A stretch of DNA of 56,797 nucleotides, from the NCBI RefSeq assembly GCF_004348525.1, contig NZ_SMKG01000019.1:1-56797 (forward strand), written 5' to 3'. Below the pieces are notes generated by a model. That model ran no database searches, was not told the origin of the DNA, and worked only from the letters and a program-made list of their open reading frames with translations. Positions 42,085 through 51,470 of the stretch are shown piece after piece (position 1 is the stretch's first letter; every line of letters starts with the position of its first letter). The stretch comes from Micromonospora sp. 15K316. Lineage in GTDB: Bacteria > Actinomycetota > Actinomycetes > Mycobacteriales > Micromonosporaceae. The position numbers and the translations under genes are program-made.

Positions 42085-43554
42085 ATGCGCAAGCCGACCG
42101 CACTCACGCTCGCCGTCGGGCTCGCCGCCGCGGCGGCGGCGTTCCCCGTCGCGCCCGGCGCACCCACCCTCGGCGGGCGGCACACCGGAGACGCCGACCT
42201 GGCCGCCACCACCCGGGCCGCACTCGGCGACGGCCGGGGCTACCGCGGCCTCGCCGTCGCCCTGATCGAGCCCCACCGGGTGCGCACCGCCGGGCTCGGT
42301 GACCGGGCCCCCGGCGGCCCGCCCGTCGAACCCGGCACCCCGTTCGAGATCGGATCGATCGGCAAGGCGCTGACCGGGATGCTGCTCGCACACCGCGCCA
42401 GCGCCGGCGCGGTACGCCCGGACGACCCGCTGTCCGCCGCGCTGCCGCAGGTCACCGGGGCGACCCGCGAGGTCACCCTCGCCGAGCTGGCCAGCCACCG
42501 CTCCGGCCTGCCCCGGCTCGCCACCTCCCCGGCCGACCTGCTCACGACGGTCTGGACCAACATCACGGCCGGCAACCCGTACGCCCGGTGGAACACCGAC
42601 CGCCTGATCGACGCCGCCGGCGACAAGCGCCCCGGCGACGGGCGCGGCGAGGTGCACTACTCGAACTTCGGGGTGTCGCTGCTCGGGCAGGCGCTCGCCG
42701 CCCAGGCCGGCACCGGCTACCCCGAGCTGCTCGACCGTGAGCTGCTACGCCCGCTCGGCATGACGCATACCGTGGTCGCCACCGACCCCGCCGGACTGCC
42801 GCCGGATCGGGCCACCGGCGCGAAGCTCGGCGGCCGGACCGCCGACCCCTGGCTGGGCAGCGGGTACGCCCCCGCCGGGATCGGGGTCTGGTCGACCGCC
42901 GAGGACCTGTCCCGGCTGCTCGTCGGGCTGCTCGCCGGCACCGCCCCCGGGGCCGACGCCGCCACTGCCCGCTTCACCGAGAACGCCCGCGACCGGATCG
43001 GCTACGGCTGGTTCACCAGCCGGTACGGCGACCGCGAGGTCACCTGGCACAACGGCGGCACCGGCGGATTCCGGTCGTACGCGGCGATCGAACGGGCCAC
43101 CGGCCGGGGCGTGGTGGTGCTCGGCAACACCGAGCACGACGTCGACCGGCTCGGACTGCGCCTGCTCGGCGTGCCCGCCGATCCGGCCGAGGACGGTCGG
43201 GAGGTACCGCTCGCCGGTTGGGTCGGCGCCGCCGTCGCCCTCGGCTTCTCGCTCCTCGGCGGGGCGAGCCTGCTGCGCACGGCACGACGGATGCCCGACC
43301 GGCTCAGCCTCACCGGTGCCGCCGGCTGGGCCCTGCTCTACCTCGGCCTCGGGCACCGGCTCGGCAACTGGTCGCTGGTGCCCGGCTGGCTCTGGCCGCT
43401 GGGCGTCGGCCTGTCGGTCGCCGGGCTGGTCACGACCGCGCGCCAGTGGCGGGCGTTACCGACCGTCGCCGGAGCGCCGACGTGGCGGCGGTCGGCCTCC
43501 CTCGCCGGCTCGCTGCTCGTCGCCGTGCCCCTGCTCGTCGCCATCGCCGCCTGA
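42085..43554 (+). CDS. Class C beta-lactamase-family serine hydrolase with C-terminal membrane domain
   Basis: 489 residues. A signal sequence (RKPTALTLAVGLAAAAAAF) precedes the serine hydrolase domain with SIGK (Ser91, Lys94), YSN (Tyr192-Asn194) and HNGG (His323-Gly326). After about residue 375, four hydrophobic segments follow, so the catalytic domain is outside and tethered to the membrane. Such proteins include DD-peptidase-like and esterase-like enzymes. GAAGGAG precedes ATG 42085. It is probably co-transcribed with the ArsR-like gene. Confidence 0.86.
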   Translation: MRKPTALTLAVGLAAAAAAFPVAPGAPTLGGRHTGDADLAATTRAALGDGRGYRGLAVALIEPHRVRTAGLGDRAPGGPPVEPGTPFEIGSIGKALTGMLLAHRASAGAVRPDDPLSAALPQVTGATREVTLAELASHRSGLPRLATSPADLLTTVWTNITAGNPYARWNTDRLIDAAGDKRPGDGRGEVHYSNFGVSLLGQALAAQAGTGYPELLDRELLRPLGMTHTVVATDPAGLPPDRATGAKLGGRTADPWLGSGYAPAGIGVWSTAEDLSRLLVGLLAGTAPGADAATARFTENARDRIGYGWFTSRYGDREVTWHNGGTGGFRSYAAIERATGRGVVVLGNTEHDVDRLGLRLLGVPADPAEDGREVPLAGWVGAAVALGFSLLGGASLLRTARRMPDRLSLTGAAGWALLYLGLGHRLGNWSLVPGWLWPLGVGLSVAGLVTTARQWRALPTVAGAPTWRRSASLAGSLLVAVPLLVAIAA

Positions 43555-43711
43555 CCCCACCGGGTGCCCGGCCCGCGGTCGCCCGGACCCGTGGGTCGGG
43601 CCCGCCGGTCGGCCGGATCCGCAGGTCGGGCCTTCAACGGGCGGCCGGTCGACGAGGCGACCCCGGTCGCCGCCGTGCCCGGCCCGTCGCCGGCGGACAC
43701 GAGGGGTCGGG

Positions 43712-44419
43712 TCAACCGGCCGCGCGAGTCGGCCGCCCGGCGCCGGGATCGGGTCCGGGCGCGGCCGGACCGACCAGTCCCGTCTCGTAGGCGACGATGA
43801 CCAGCTGCGCCCGGTCCCGTACCGCCAGCTTGGTGAGCAGCCGCCCGACGTGCGTCTTCACCGTCGCGAGGCTGAGGTGCAGGTGCGCGGCCAGTTCCGT
43901 GTTGGAGAGCCCGCGAGCGATCAGGGTGAGCACCTCCCGCTCCCGCTCGGTCACCCCGTCCAGGCGGCGCGGCAGCGGCCGGGCCGGCTCCGGCCGCCGG
44001 GCGAACTCGTCGATCAGGCGCCGGGTGACCGTCGGCGCGAGCAACGCCTCACCCGCCGCCACGACCCGGACCGCGGCCAGCAGGTCGGCCGGCGGGGTGT
44101 CCTTGAGCAGGAACCCGCTCGCCCCGGCGCGCAGCGCGCCGTACACGTACTCGTCCAGGTCGAACGTGGTCAGGATGAGCACCCGGGTGCCCGCCGTCGC
44201 CGGGTCGGCGCAGATACGCCGGGTCGCCTCGATGCCGTCCATCTCGGGCATCCGGACGTCCATCAGCACCACGTCCGGGCGGTGCCGGGCCGCCAGCGCC
44301 ACGGCCTCGACACCGGTCCCTGCCTCGGCCACCGTGGTGCAGTCGCCGGCCAGGTCGATAAGCACCCGGAAGCTGCCGCGCAGCAGGGCCTGGTCGTCGG
44401 CGATGAGCACCCGGATCAT
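43712..44419 (-). CDS. NarL/LuxR-type response regulator
   Basis: 235 residues. The receiver domain has the acidic pair DD (8-9), phosphoacceptor Asp54 (VLMDVRMPEMDG) and Lys in GFLLKDTPP. The C-terminal LuxR HTH is LTEREREVLTLIARGLSNTE and ATVKTHVGRLLTKL. A disordered Pro/Gly-rich tail ends the protein. ATG 44419 overlaps the kinase stop (ATGA). It pairs with the sensor kinase at 44416-45576 and probably regulates the divergent LolD/FtsX-type transporter. Confidence 0.92.
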   Translation of the reverse strand: MIRVLIADDQALLRGSFRVLIDLAGDCTTVAEAGTGVEAVALAARHRPDVVLMDVRMPEMDGIEATRRICADPATAGTRVLILTTFDLDEYVYGALRAGASGFLLKDTPPADLLAAVRVVAAGEALLAPTVTRRLIDEFARRPEPARPLPRRLDGVTEREREVLTLIARGLSNTELAAHLHLSLATVKTHVGRLLTKLAVRDRAQLVIVAYETGLVGPAAPGPDPGAGRPTRAAG

Positions 44420-45576
44420 GCGACGGCCCGGTACGGCAGGCGGGCGGAGACCGCGAAGCCGCCACCCGGACGCGGGCCGGCCGAGAACTCCCCGCCGTGC
44501 AGCGCCACCCGCTCGCGCATGCCGGTCAGCCCGTGGCCGTACCCGCCCATCCGGACCGGCCGCCGGCCGTCGTCGACGACCTCCACCCGCACCTCGCCGG
44601 GCCCCACCACGACAGTCGCGTGGCAGGCCGCCGGGGCCGCGTGCTTCACCACGTTGGTCACCGCCTCCTGCACGATCCGGTACGCCGCCAGGCCCACCGA
44701 CTCCGGCACCGCGTCCCCGTCCGCGACGTCCTGCCGCACGTCCAGCCGTACCTCCACCCCACCGATCGCCGCGCGGTCGGCGAGTTCCGGCAGCTCGCCG
44801 ATGCCGGGCGCCGGAGCGTGCTCGGTGCCCTCGCGGAGCGCGCCGAGCACCCGGCGGATGTCGGTCAGCGCGCCCCGGCCGGTCCGCTCGATGACCCGCA
44901 GGGCGTCCCGCGCCTCACCCGGGTCGACGTCGGCGACGTGGTTGGCGACGGCCGCCTTCACCACGATCAAGCTCATCGTGTGGGCCACCACGTCGTGCAG
45001 CTCCCGGGCGACCCGCAGCCGCTCCTCGGTGGCCGCCTGCCGTACCAGTTGCTCGCTCTGCCGGGCGGCGAGCGCGCGTCGCTCCCGCATCGACCAGCCG
45101 ACCAGCCAGGCCGGCGCGATCATCACCGCGGCGTAGCCGACCGCGCCGCCGCGGGTCCACAGGTCACCGGCGGTCGTCGCCAGCCCGACGCTCACCAGGA
45201 CCAGGCAGACCGCGGCGTACGCCAGCGACCGGCGGACGGGCTCGGCGACGGCCAGCGTGTAGAAGGCCAGCCCGATCGCGACCGCCGGAGCGGCGGCGGC
45301 GAAGTTCGGGATGACCCCGGTCACCAGCGCCACGGTGGTCGTCGCGCTCACCGCGACGGCCACCGCGACCGGCCAGCGTCGCCGGACTGCCACCGGCAAC
45401 CCGATGACCACTCCGGTGAGCACCGACACCCAGACCGGCTCGCGTACCCCGCCGTGCAGCGGGGCCTCCAGCGCCGCGTACGCGCAGAGCGCCGCACCGA
45501 GCACGACGGCCAGCACACCGTCCACCAGGTACAGATCGATCGGCCGTGGCGGCCGGGTAAGCAGGTGGGTGCTCAC
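44416..45576 (-). CDS. HisKA_3-type sensor histidine kinase
   Basis: 386 residues from GTG 45576. The N-terminal half has about five to six transmembrane segments without a large extracellular domain. The phosphoacceptor is His194 in ARELHDVVAHTMSL, and the ATPase domain includes AYRIVQEAVTNVVKHA and GYGHGLTGMRERVALHGG. A TACCGT box on this strand (45589-45584) ends seven nt before the start. Small membrane-embedded sensors of this type often detect cell-envelope stress or membrane-active compounds, in line with the divergent ABC transporter; the actual signal is unknown. Confidence 0.9.
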   Translation of the reverse strand: MSTHLLTRPPRPIDLYLVDGVLAVVLGAALCAYAALEAPLHGGVREPVWVSVLTGVVIGLPVAVRRRWPVAVAVAVSATTTVALVTGVIPNFAAAAPAVAIGLAFYTLAVAEPVRRSLAYAAVCLVLVSVGLATTAGDLWTRGGAVGYAAVMIAPAWLVGWSMRERRALAARQSEQLVRQAATEERLRVARELHDVVAHTMSLIVVKAAVANHVADVDPGEARDALRVIERTGRGALTDIRRVLGALREGTEHAPAPGIGELPELADRAAIGGVEVRLDVRQDVADGDAVPESVGLAAYRIVQEAVTNVVKHAAPAACHATVVVGPGEVRVEVVDDGRRPVRMGGYGHGLTGMRERVALHGGEFSAGPRPGGGFAVSARLPYRAVA

Positions 45577-45625
45577 CTGGGCAACGGTAACCGGAGACCC
45601 GGCCCGGCGCGTCCACCCGAGGCCC

Positions 45626-45643
45626 GTCATCCCCCGGGATGAC
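45626..45643. promoter_or_regulatory. 18-bp palindrome between sensor kinase and ABC transporter genes
   Basis: GTCATCCC (45626-45633) and GGGATGAC (45636-45643) form a perfect eight-base inverted repeat with two central bases, in the divergent spacer. It is a candidate binding site for the NarL-type regulator. Confidence 0.5.
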
Positions 45644-45744
45644 GCCGGGCCGCTCGGCGTCCCCCGGATACGCCCCGGGCACCATGCGCAAGTGCGGTCC
45701 CCGGCTCGACGCGCCGGACAGCCCCCAGCGGGCACCGTGGCCGC

Positions 45745-46488
45745 ATGACGACACAGACAGTCACACTGGTCGGGCTCCGGGCGGTGTACGGCTCGGGCAA
45801 CCGGCGGGTGACGGCGCTCGACGGCGTGACGACGAGCTTCGCCGAAGGCACGTTCACGGCGGTGATGGGCCCCTCGGGCTCCGGGAAGTCCACTCTGCTG
45901 CACTGCGCGGCGGGGCTGGACCGGCCGGTGGAGGGGAGCGTCACCGTCGACGGGATCTCCCTCGACCGGCTCTCCGAGGACGACCTGACCCGGCTGCGCC
46001 GGGACCGGATCGGCTTCGTCTTCCAGTCGTTCAACCTGATCTCGTCGTTGACCGCGGCGCAGAACGTCGAACTGCCGCTGCGGCTGGCCGGCCGGCGCCC
46101 GCCCACCCGGGACGTCGCCGCCGCCCTCGCCGCCGTCGGGCTCACCGACCGGGCCGGGCACCGGCCGGCCGAGCTCTCCGGCGGCGAGCAGCAGCGGGTG
46201 GCCGTCGCCCGGGCGCTGATCACCCGGCCGGCGGTGCTCTTCGCCGACGAGCCGACCGGCGCGCTGGACAGCGCCACGTCCCATCAGGTGCTGCGCCTGC
46301 TGCGGGGACTCGTCGACGACCACGGGCAGACCGTGGTGATGGTGACCCACGACCCCGCCGCCGCCGCGTACGCCGACCGGATTCTCCTGCTCGCCGACGG
46401 CCGTCTCGCCGACGAGCTGACCGGAGACCTCACCGCCTCGTCCGTCGCCGCCCGGATCGCGGCCACGACCGCGGAGCCGGCATGGTGA
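45745..46488 (+). CDS. LolD/MacB-type ABC transporter ATP-binding protein
   Basis: 247 residues. Walker A is GPSGSGKSTLL, the Q-loop is FVFQSFNLISSLTA, the signature is LSGGEQQRVAVARAL, Walker B is VLFADEPTGALD, and the H-loop is VTHDPAAAAYADR. This matches the family that works with FtsX-like permeases in envelope processes and peptide resistance. The stop overlaps the permease start (ATGGTGA at 46482-46488). It is divergent from a sensor kinase that probably controls it. Confidence 0.93.
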   Translation: MTTQTVTLVGLRAVYGSGNRRVTALDGVTTSFAEGTFTAVMGPSGSGKSTLLHCAAGLDRPVEGSVTVDGISLDRLSEDDLTRLRRDRIGFVFQSFNLISSLTAAQNVELPLRLAGRRPPTRDVAAALAAVGLTDRAGHRPAELSGGEQQRVAVARALITRPAVLFADEPTGALDSATSHQVLRLLRGLVDDHGQTVVMVTHDPAAAAYADRILLLADGRLADELTGDLTASSVAARIAATTAEPAW

Positions 46489-48908
46489 GCGTCAGGCGTT
46501 CCACCGGTGCGTTCGTCGCCGTCGCCATCGGGGTGGCGCTGGTCGCCGCGACCATGCTGCTGCTCGCCTCGGGGCGGCCGCAGACACCGGAGCGGCTGGC
46601 GCGGGCGGCCGTCGTCGTGGCCGGCCCCGAAGCGGGTAGCCCCGCCGATCCCTTCCCACCCGACCGCCCGTGGTCCGCGTCGAGGACGGCCGAGCTGGTC
46701 GCCCGGCTCGCCGCGCTGCCCGGCGTCGCGGCCGCCGTGCCGGACCGCACCTTCTACGCCCAGCCCCTCGTGGACGGTCGTCCGCCACAGCTCCACGGCC
46801 AGCGGCAGGACGCCCACGAGGGGCACGGATGGTCCAGCGCCCGACTCGGCGGGCTGACGTTGGCGGCCGGTGCCCCTCCCCGCCGACCCGGCGAGGTGGT
46901 CGTCGACACCGCGCTCGGGCTACGCCCCGGTGCTCCGGTGACCCTGCTGACCGCCGCCGGCGGCCAGCCCTACACGGTCACCGGTCTGCTCGACGCGCCC
47001 GGAGTGCACGTCGCCGACGAGGTCGCCACCGCTCTCGCGCCCGGCGTCCGGGCCATCGGCCTGATGCTCTCCCCGGACGCCGATCCCGAGCGGGTCGCTG
47101 CCGCCGCCCGTGAGGTGCTCGGCGGCGACGGCCGGGTCGTCACCGGCGACGGGCGGGGAGTGCTGGAACCGCGCGGGGACGCCCGTACCCGCTGGATCGG
47201 CATGCAGGTGCTCACCGCCACCGCCGCCCTGGCCGGCTTCGTCACGGTCTTCGTGGTCGCCGCGACCTTCGCGTACACGGTCGCGCAGCGCCGCCGGGAG
47301 CTGGCTCTGCTGCGCGCCGTCGGCGCCACCCCTCGGCAGCTCCGCCGCCTGCTCTACCGGCACGCGCTCCTGGTGGGCGCCGGTGCCGCGCTCGCCGGCC
47401 TGCTGGCCGGTGCCGCGCTCGCCCCGCTCCTGGGCCGGCTGCTGGTCGACGTCGGGTTCGAGCCGTCGACGTTCCGGGTCCGGTACACCCTCTGGCCGAT
47501 CGCCGTCGCGCTGGCGACCGGGCCGGTGGTGGCGTTGCTGGCCGTCTGGACGGCGGCCCGGCGGGCGGCGCGGGTACGACCGTTGGAGGCCCTGCGCGAG
47601 GCGGCGGTCGAGCAGCGGCCGCTCGGGCCGCTGCGCGCGACGGTCGGAGGGCTCCTCGTCGCGGCGGGCGTGGCGTTCGGGTTCGCGACCGCCCTGGCCG
47701 GCGACCCGCAGCAGGGCGCGGACCGCGCCCTGCCCATGGTGATGGCGCTGGTCACCGGCGCCGCCGTGCTGGCACCGGTCTTCGTCGGTCCGGTGACGGC
47801 CCTGCTCACCCCGACGGTACGGCGGCGGGGCGGGGCGATCTCGCTGCTGCTGCGTGCCGGCGCCCGGACCGCCGCCCGGCGGTCCGGGGCGACCGCCGCG
47901 CCCGTGCTGCTCACCGTCGCCTTCGCGGTGCTGGTGTCGGGCATGATCCGCACGTCCACCCCGGTGTACGCGACGAACCGGATCAACGCGGTGAACGCGG
48001 AGTGGGTGCTCCTCCCGGACCGGGCTCCCGGCCTCTCCGACCAGGCGGTCGAGGCGGTCTCCGGCGCGGCGGTGCTGCCGACCACCGTCTTCGTCGACGG
48101 TGACACCGCTGCGGAGCCGGTCCGTCCGCTGACCGCGCTCGGCATCGACCCGGCGACGTTCAGCGCGGCGAACCGCATGCTCACCGTGGTCGCGGGCTCC
48201 CTCAGCGACCTGCACGGCGAGGGCACGACGGTGGTCAAGGCCTCGCTGGCCGGTACGACCACCCTGCCCGACCGGCCCTACCCGGTGGTCTTCGCCGACG
48301 GGGAGCGGGTGCCGTTGCGGGTCGTCGCGGTGGTGAGCGACGACTCCTTCCCCGGCGACCTGCTCCTGCCCCGGGCCGCCGTCCGGGGGCACGACCCCTC
48401 CGCCCTGACCGACGCGGTCTACCTCAGCTCTCCGATCGCCCCACCGGCCGGGGCCCGGGTCGTCGACGTCGCCACCTGGGCCGCCGAGGTGGATCGGGCC
48501 GAGGACCGGCTGGTCTGGCTGGCCACCCTGCTGCTGATCGGGGTGACGGCCGGCTACGGCGGGATCGCCGTGGTCAACACGTTGCTGATGGCGGCCGCCG
48601 GCCGGGCGCGCGATCTGCGGCTCCTCCGGCTGGCCGGGGCGACCCGGCGGCAGGTCGTACGGCTGGTGGCCGTGGAGTCGGCGCTGGTGGTGGCGGTCGG
48701 CGCGGCGCTCGGCGGGGTGGTCGCGCTGGTCGGGCTGCTGAGCATCCGGGCCGGGCTGGCCGAGCAGGTCGGCGCGCCCGTCGACCTCGTCGTCCCCTGG
48801 TCGGTGGTGGGTGGCGTCGTCGGCCTCTGCCTCCTGCTCGCGCTCGCGTCGAGCGGGTTGCCGGCCTGGCGGCTGCTCCGCCGGCGGTCCACTGTGCACG
48901 TCGAGTGA
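46482..48908 (+). CDS. FtsX-family ABC transporter permease
   Basis: 808 residues from ATG 46482; GTG 46485 is an equally coupled alternative. There are two FtsX-type permease modules: transmembrane helices around residues 10-30, about 240-400, about 480-500 and about 690-790, separated by large extracytoplasmic regions. Motifs RRRELALLRAVGATPRQLRR and RDLRLLRLAGATRRQVVRLV mark the two modules. With the ATPase it forms a MacB-like mechanotransmission transporter, possibly for peptides or lipoproteins. Confidence 0.92.
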   Translation: MVSVRRSTGAFVAVAIGVALVAATMLLLASGRPQTPERLARAAVVVAGPEAGSPADPFPPDRPWSASRTAELVARLAALPGVAAAVPDRTFYAQPLVDGRPPQLHGQRQDAHEGHGWSSARLGGLTLAAGAPPRRPGEVVVDTALGLRPGAPVTLLTAAGGQPYTVTGLLDAPGVHVADEVATALAPGVRAIGLMLSPDADPERVAAAAREVLGGDGRVVTGDGRGVLEPRGDARTRWIGMQVLTATAALAGFVTVFVVAATFAYTVAQRRRELALLRAVGATPRQLRRLLYRHALLVGAGAALAGLLAGAALAPLLGRLLVDVGFEPSTFRVRYTLWPIAVALATGPVVALLAVWTAARRAARVRPLEALREAAVEQRPLGPLRATVGGLLVAAGVAFGFATALAGDPQQGADRALPMVMALVTGAAVLAPVFVGPVTALLTPTVRRRGGAISLLLRAGARTAARRSGATAAPVLLTVAFAVLVSGMIRTSTPVYATNRINAVNAEWVLLPDRAPGLSDQAVEAVSGAAVLPTTVFVDGDTAAEPVRPLTALGIDPATFSAANRMLTVVAGSLSDLHGEGTTVVKASLAGTTTLPDRPYPVVFADGERVPLRVVAVVSDDSFPGDLLLPRAAVRGHDPSALTDAVYLSSPIAPPAGARVVDVATWAAEVDRAEDRLVWLATLLLIGVTAGYGGIAVVNTLLMAAAGRARDLRLLRLAGATRRQVVRLVAVESALVVAVGAALGGVVALVGLLSIRAGLAEQVGAPVDLVVPWSVVGGVVGLCLLLALASSGLPAWRLLRRRSTVHVE

Positions 48909-48947
48909 CGAACCGGAGGCGTCACCCAACTGAGCGTCGCCGTTCCG

Positions 48948-48975
48948 CCCGGTCCCGGCAGTCACCGGGACCGGG
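48948..48975. terminator. Bidirectional terminator between convergent transporter operons
   Basis: CCCGGTCCCGG (48948-48958) and CCGGGACCGGG (48965-48975) form a perfect 11-bp stem with a six-base loop between the FtsX permease and the YqeB gene. Confidence 0.75.
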
Positions 48976-48985
48976 CGGGGGCGTC

Positions 48986-49726
48986 TCACCGGCGGTCGGG
49001 CTCCGGCCCGGTCGGCGTGGGTCGGTCGGCGGTGGGCAGGACGGCCCGCCCGGTCAACCGCCAGTACTGCCGGCGCTCCTCGTCGCGCACCACCACCCCG
49101 AGCCGGCCCAGCTCCCGGCGCAGCTTCCGGGCGTCGTCGCGGCGATCCCGTTCGAGCGCCCGCTCCCGGGCCCGCAGCAGCGCGTCCGCGCCGGCCGGCA
49201 GCCCCGGCAGATCGGGCACCCAGAGCCGGTACGCGCCCCGGTGCGGGTCCTCCTCCGCCCACGGCCAGCCGTGCGCGCGGAACGCCGCCCGCAGCCGGTC
49301 CCGGTTCAGCTCCGAACGCTCCCGCAGCAGTTCCCCACCGTCGCCGTCGAGCAGCACCAGGTCGCCGCCGTCGACGAGGACGACGCGGACCTGCTGCCGG
49401 GGTATCTCCTGCTGCTTGCCGTCCCGGCGCAGGGCGACCCGCTCCCGGTCGACGGTCACGGTGAGCCGTTCGGCGGTGCCGGCCCCGGCGAGCAGCACGC
49501 CGACCACCACCCCGACCGCCGCCGCGCCGAGGCCGACCTGCGGCTGCGGCAGCCGCGACACCGCCTCGAACAGACCCTTCCACGGCACCCAGGGCAGGCC
49601 GGCGATCCACCCCGCCCCGGCGGCGAGCAGCCAGCCGGCCCCGGCGCCGAGCGGCGGGAAGCCGCCCCACATCAGCACCAGCTCGGCCGCCCCGCCGCCG
49701 ACCCTGGTGCGGGAGTCGCCGGACAT
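48986..49726 (-). CDS. YqeB family membrane protein
   Basis: 246 residues. Two to three hydrophobic segments (LVLMWGGFPPLGAGAGWLLA, then GLGAAAVGVVVGVLLAG) precede a soluble domain with LTVTVDRERVALRRDGKQQE, DGGDLVLLDGDGGELLRERS and a C-terminal winged-helix-like stretch LRRELGRLGVVVRDEERRQY. These match the YqeB family of Firmicutes and actinobacteria, whose function is unknown. ATG 49726 lies two nt after the permease stop, so it is the last gene of the ABC-2 operon. Confidence 0.82.
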   Translation of the reverse strand: MSGDSRTRVGGGAAELVLMWGGFPPLGAGAGWLLAAGAGWIAGLPWVPWKGLFEAVSRLPQPQVGLGAAAVGVVVGVLLAGAGTAERLTVTVDRERVALRRDGKQQEIPRQQVRVVLVDGGDLVLLDGDGGELLRERSELNRDRLRAAFRAHGWPWAEEDPHRGAYRLWVPDLPGLPAGADALLRARERALERDRRDDARKLRRELGRLGVVVRDEERRQYWRLTGRAVLPTADRPTPTGPEPDRR

Positions 49727-49728
49727 GG

Positions 49729-50523
49729 TCAGGCCACCTCGCGGCGCAGCGTCCGGACCAGGCCGAGAGCCAGCGGTACGACCACCCAGAGCAGCAGGGA
49801 GACGCCGAGCCGACCCCACTGCTCGCCGGTCATGGAGTCGCTCAGCAGCGGCTCCATGGTGCGGCCGGTGTCCAGCCACCCGGCCGCCCGTTGCAGCGCC
49901 GGCACCAGCCCACCGACTATCGACCACACGGTGGGCAGCAGCAGGTACGTGACGATGGCGAGCGGGGTGTTGAGCAGCAGCAGCCCGAAGCCGACGCCCA
50001 TCAGCACGTTGACGAGCTGGAACACCAGCGAGTGGAGCAGCAGGGCCCCGCCGAGCTCCCACCGGCCGGCCCCGCCGGTCACCCCGGCGACCAGCGTGCC
50101 GGCCGCGGCCACCGCCAGGCTGATCACCACCGACGCCAGGGTGGCCACCACCACCGCGGCGAGCTTCGCGCCGACCACCCGCTCCCGGCGGGGCACCAGG
50201 GCGTACGTGACGAGCGCGGTCCGTTGGGACCACTCGGCCGTGATCGAGAGGATGCCGAGCACGGGCAGGAGCACCCCCACCGGCAACAGTGACGGCACGA
50301 AGAAGTTCACGAACGTCTGTTCCGCGTCCTCGGCGTAGCCGAGCTGGAGGGTGACGATGACGGCGGTGGTCAGCCCGATGATGATCAGCAGCCAGAGCCC
50401 GGCCCGGGTGTCGGCGAGCTTGCGCAGCTCCACCGCGGTGAGCCGCAGCAGCGACGGCCGCCGTACGCCGGCACGCGGCGCGGGCGCGACGTGGCTCGCG
50501 TGGGGTGCGGTGGTGGTGGTCAC
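49729..50523 (-). CDS. ABC-2 type transporter permease
   Basis: 264 residues with about six transmembrane helices. The N-terminus LRLTAVELRKLADTRAGLWL and the segment SITAEWSQRTALVTYALVPR are conserved in actinobacterial ABC-2 permeases that pair with stand-alone ATPases. GTG 50523 overlaps the stop of the ATPase gene (GTGA). It forms an export complex with that ATPase; the substrate is unknown but may be an antimicrobial peptide or lipid, given the neighbouring two-component system. Confidence 0.87.
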   Translation of the reverse strand: MTTTTAPHASHVAPAPRAGVRRPSLLRLTAVELRKLADTRAGLWLLIIIGLTTAVIVTLQLGYAEDAEQTFVNFFVPSLLPVGVLLPVLGILSITAEWSQRTALVTYALVPRRERVVGAKLAAVVVATLASVVISLAVAAAGTLVAGVTGGAGRWELGGALLLHSLVFQLVNVLMGVGFGLLLLNTPLAIVTYLLLPTVWSIVGGLVPALQRAAGWLDTGRTMEPLLSDSMTGEQWGRLGVSLLLWVVVPLALGLVRTLRREVA

Positions 50524-51410
50524 TTCCCGGCCTCCTTGGTCGATTCGGCGGTGAGGGTGAGGAAGAGCTGTTCCAGCCCACCGCCGGCCGGGCGCAGCTC
50601 GGTCAGCGCGACCCCGGCGTCCGCGGCCGCCTGCCCGACGGTCCCGGTCTCGGCGGGCACCAGCAGCCCGTCGGCCGTGTCCCGCGCGGCGAGCCCGGCG
50701 GTCTCCAGGGCGTGGCGCAGCGCCTCGGCGTCGCGGGCCCGCACCAGCGTGCCGTTGCCGGCGAGCAGCTCGGTCTTGTCTCCCTGGGCCACGACCCGGC
50801 CGCCCCCGATCACCACCAGCCGGTCCGCGACCGCCTCCACCTCGCGCAGCAGGTGGGAGGAGAGCAGCACGGTGCCGCCCCGGTCCGCGAAGTCGCGCAG
50901 CAGGCCGCGCATCCAGAAGATGCCCTCCGGGTCGAGCCCGTTGGCCGGCTCGTCGAGGATCAGCACCCGTGGGTCACCCAGCAGCGCCAGCGCCAGGCCG
51001 AGGCGCTGCCGCATGCCCAGCGAGTACGCCCGGACCCGCCGCTTCGCCGCCGCCGAGTCGAGTCCGACCAGCTCCAGCCTGGCGGCGACCTCCCGCCGGC
51101 CCAGGCCCATGGTGTGCGCGGCGACACCCAGCGCCTCCCGGCCGGTCCGCCCGGCGTGCTGGGCCGAGGCGTCCAGCAGTACCCCGATCTCCCGTCCCGG
51201 GTTCTCCAGGTCCCGGTAGGGGCGTCCGGCCGCGGTGGCCCGGCCGGTGGTCGGCGGGGTCAGGCCACAGATCATCCGCAGGGTGGTGGACTTGCCCGCC
51301 CCGTTCGGTCCGAGGAATCCGGTCACCGTGCCCGGTTCACAGCGGAACGACACGTCGTCGACGGCCTGGTGCCGGCCGTACCGCTTGCTCAGGTTCTCCA
51401 CGCTGATCAT
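50520..51410 (-). CDS. ABC transporter ATP-binding protein
   Basis: 296 residues. Walker A is GPNGAGKSTTL, the signature is YSLGMRQRLGLALALL, Walker B is VLILDEPANGLD, and the H-loop is LSSHLLREVEAVADR. The LDPEGIFWMR motif and the C-terminal domain resemble bacitracin/lantibiotic-type exporters (BcrA-like). It is first in the operon with the ABC-2 permease and YqeB, divergent from a HisKA_3 kinase at 51543 that probably controls it. Confidence 0.92.
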   Translation of the reverse strand: MISVENLSKRYGRHQAVDDVSFRCEPGTVTGFLGPNGAGKSTTLRMICGLTPPTTGRATAAGRPYRDLENPGREIGVLLDASAQHAGRTGREALGVAAHTMGLGRREVAARLELVGLDSAAAKRRVRAYSLGMRQRLGLALALLGDPRVLILDEPANGLDPEGIFWMRGLLRDFADRGGTVLLSSHLLREVEAVADRLVVIGGGRVVAQGDKTELLAGNGTLVRARDAEALRHALETAGLAARDTADGLLVPAETGTVGQAAADAGVALTELRPAGGGLEQLFLTLTAESTKEAGK

Positions 51411-51470
51411 GCGTCGAGCCTGCGCGAGCCACCCGGCTGCCCGCAGCGGCCGGCGGTCGCCGTTCGCCGC

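Noticed and set aside
46920..49670. 916-codon minus-strand frame across the FtsX permease and the YqeB region
   Set aside because: It covers two real genes and a terminator and has only low-complexity Arg/Gly/Asp sequence.
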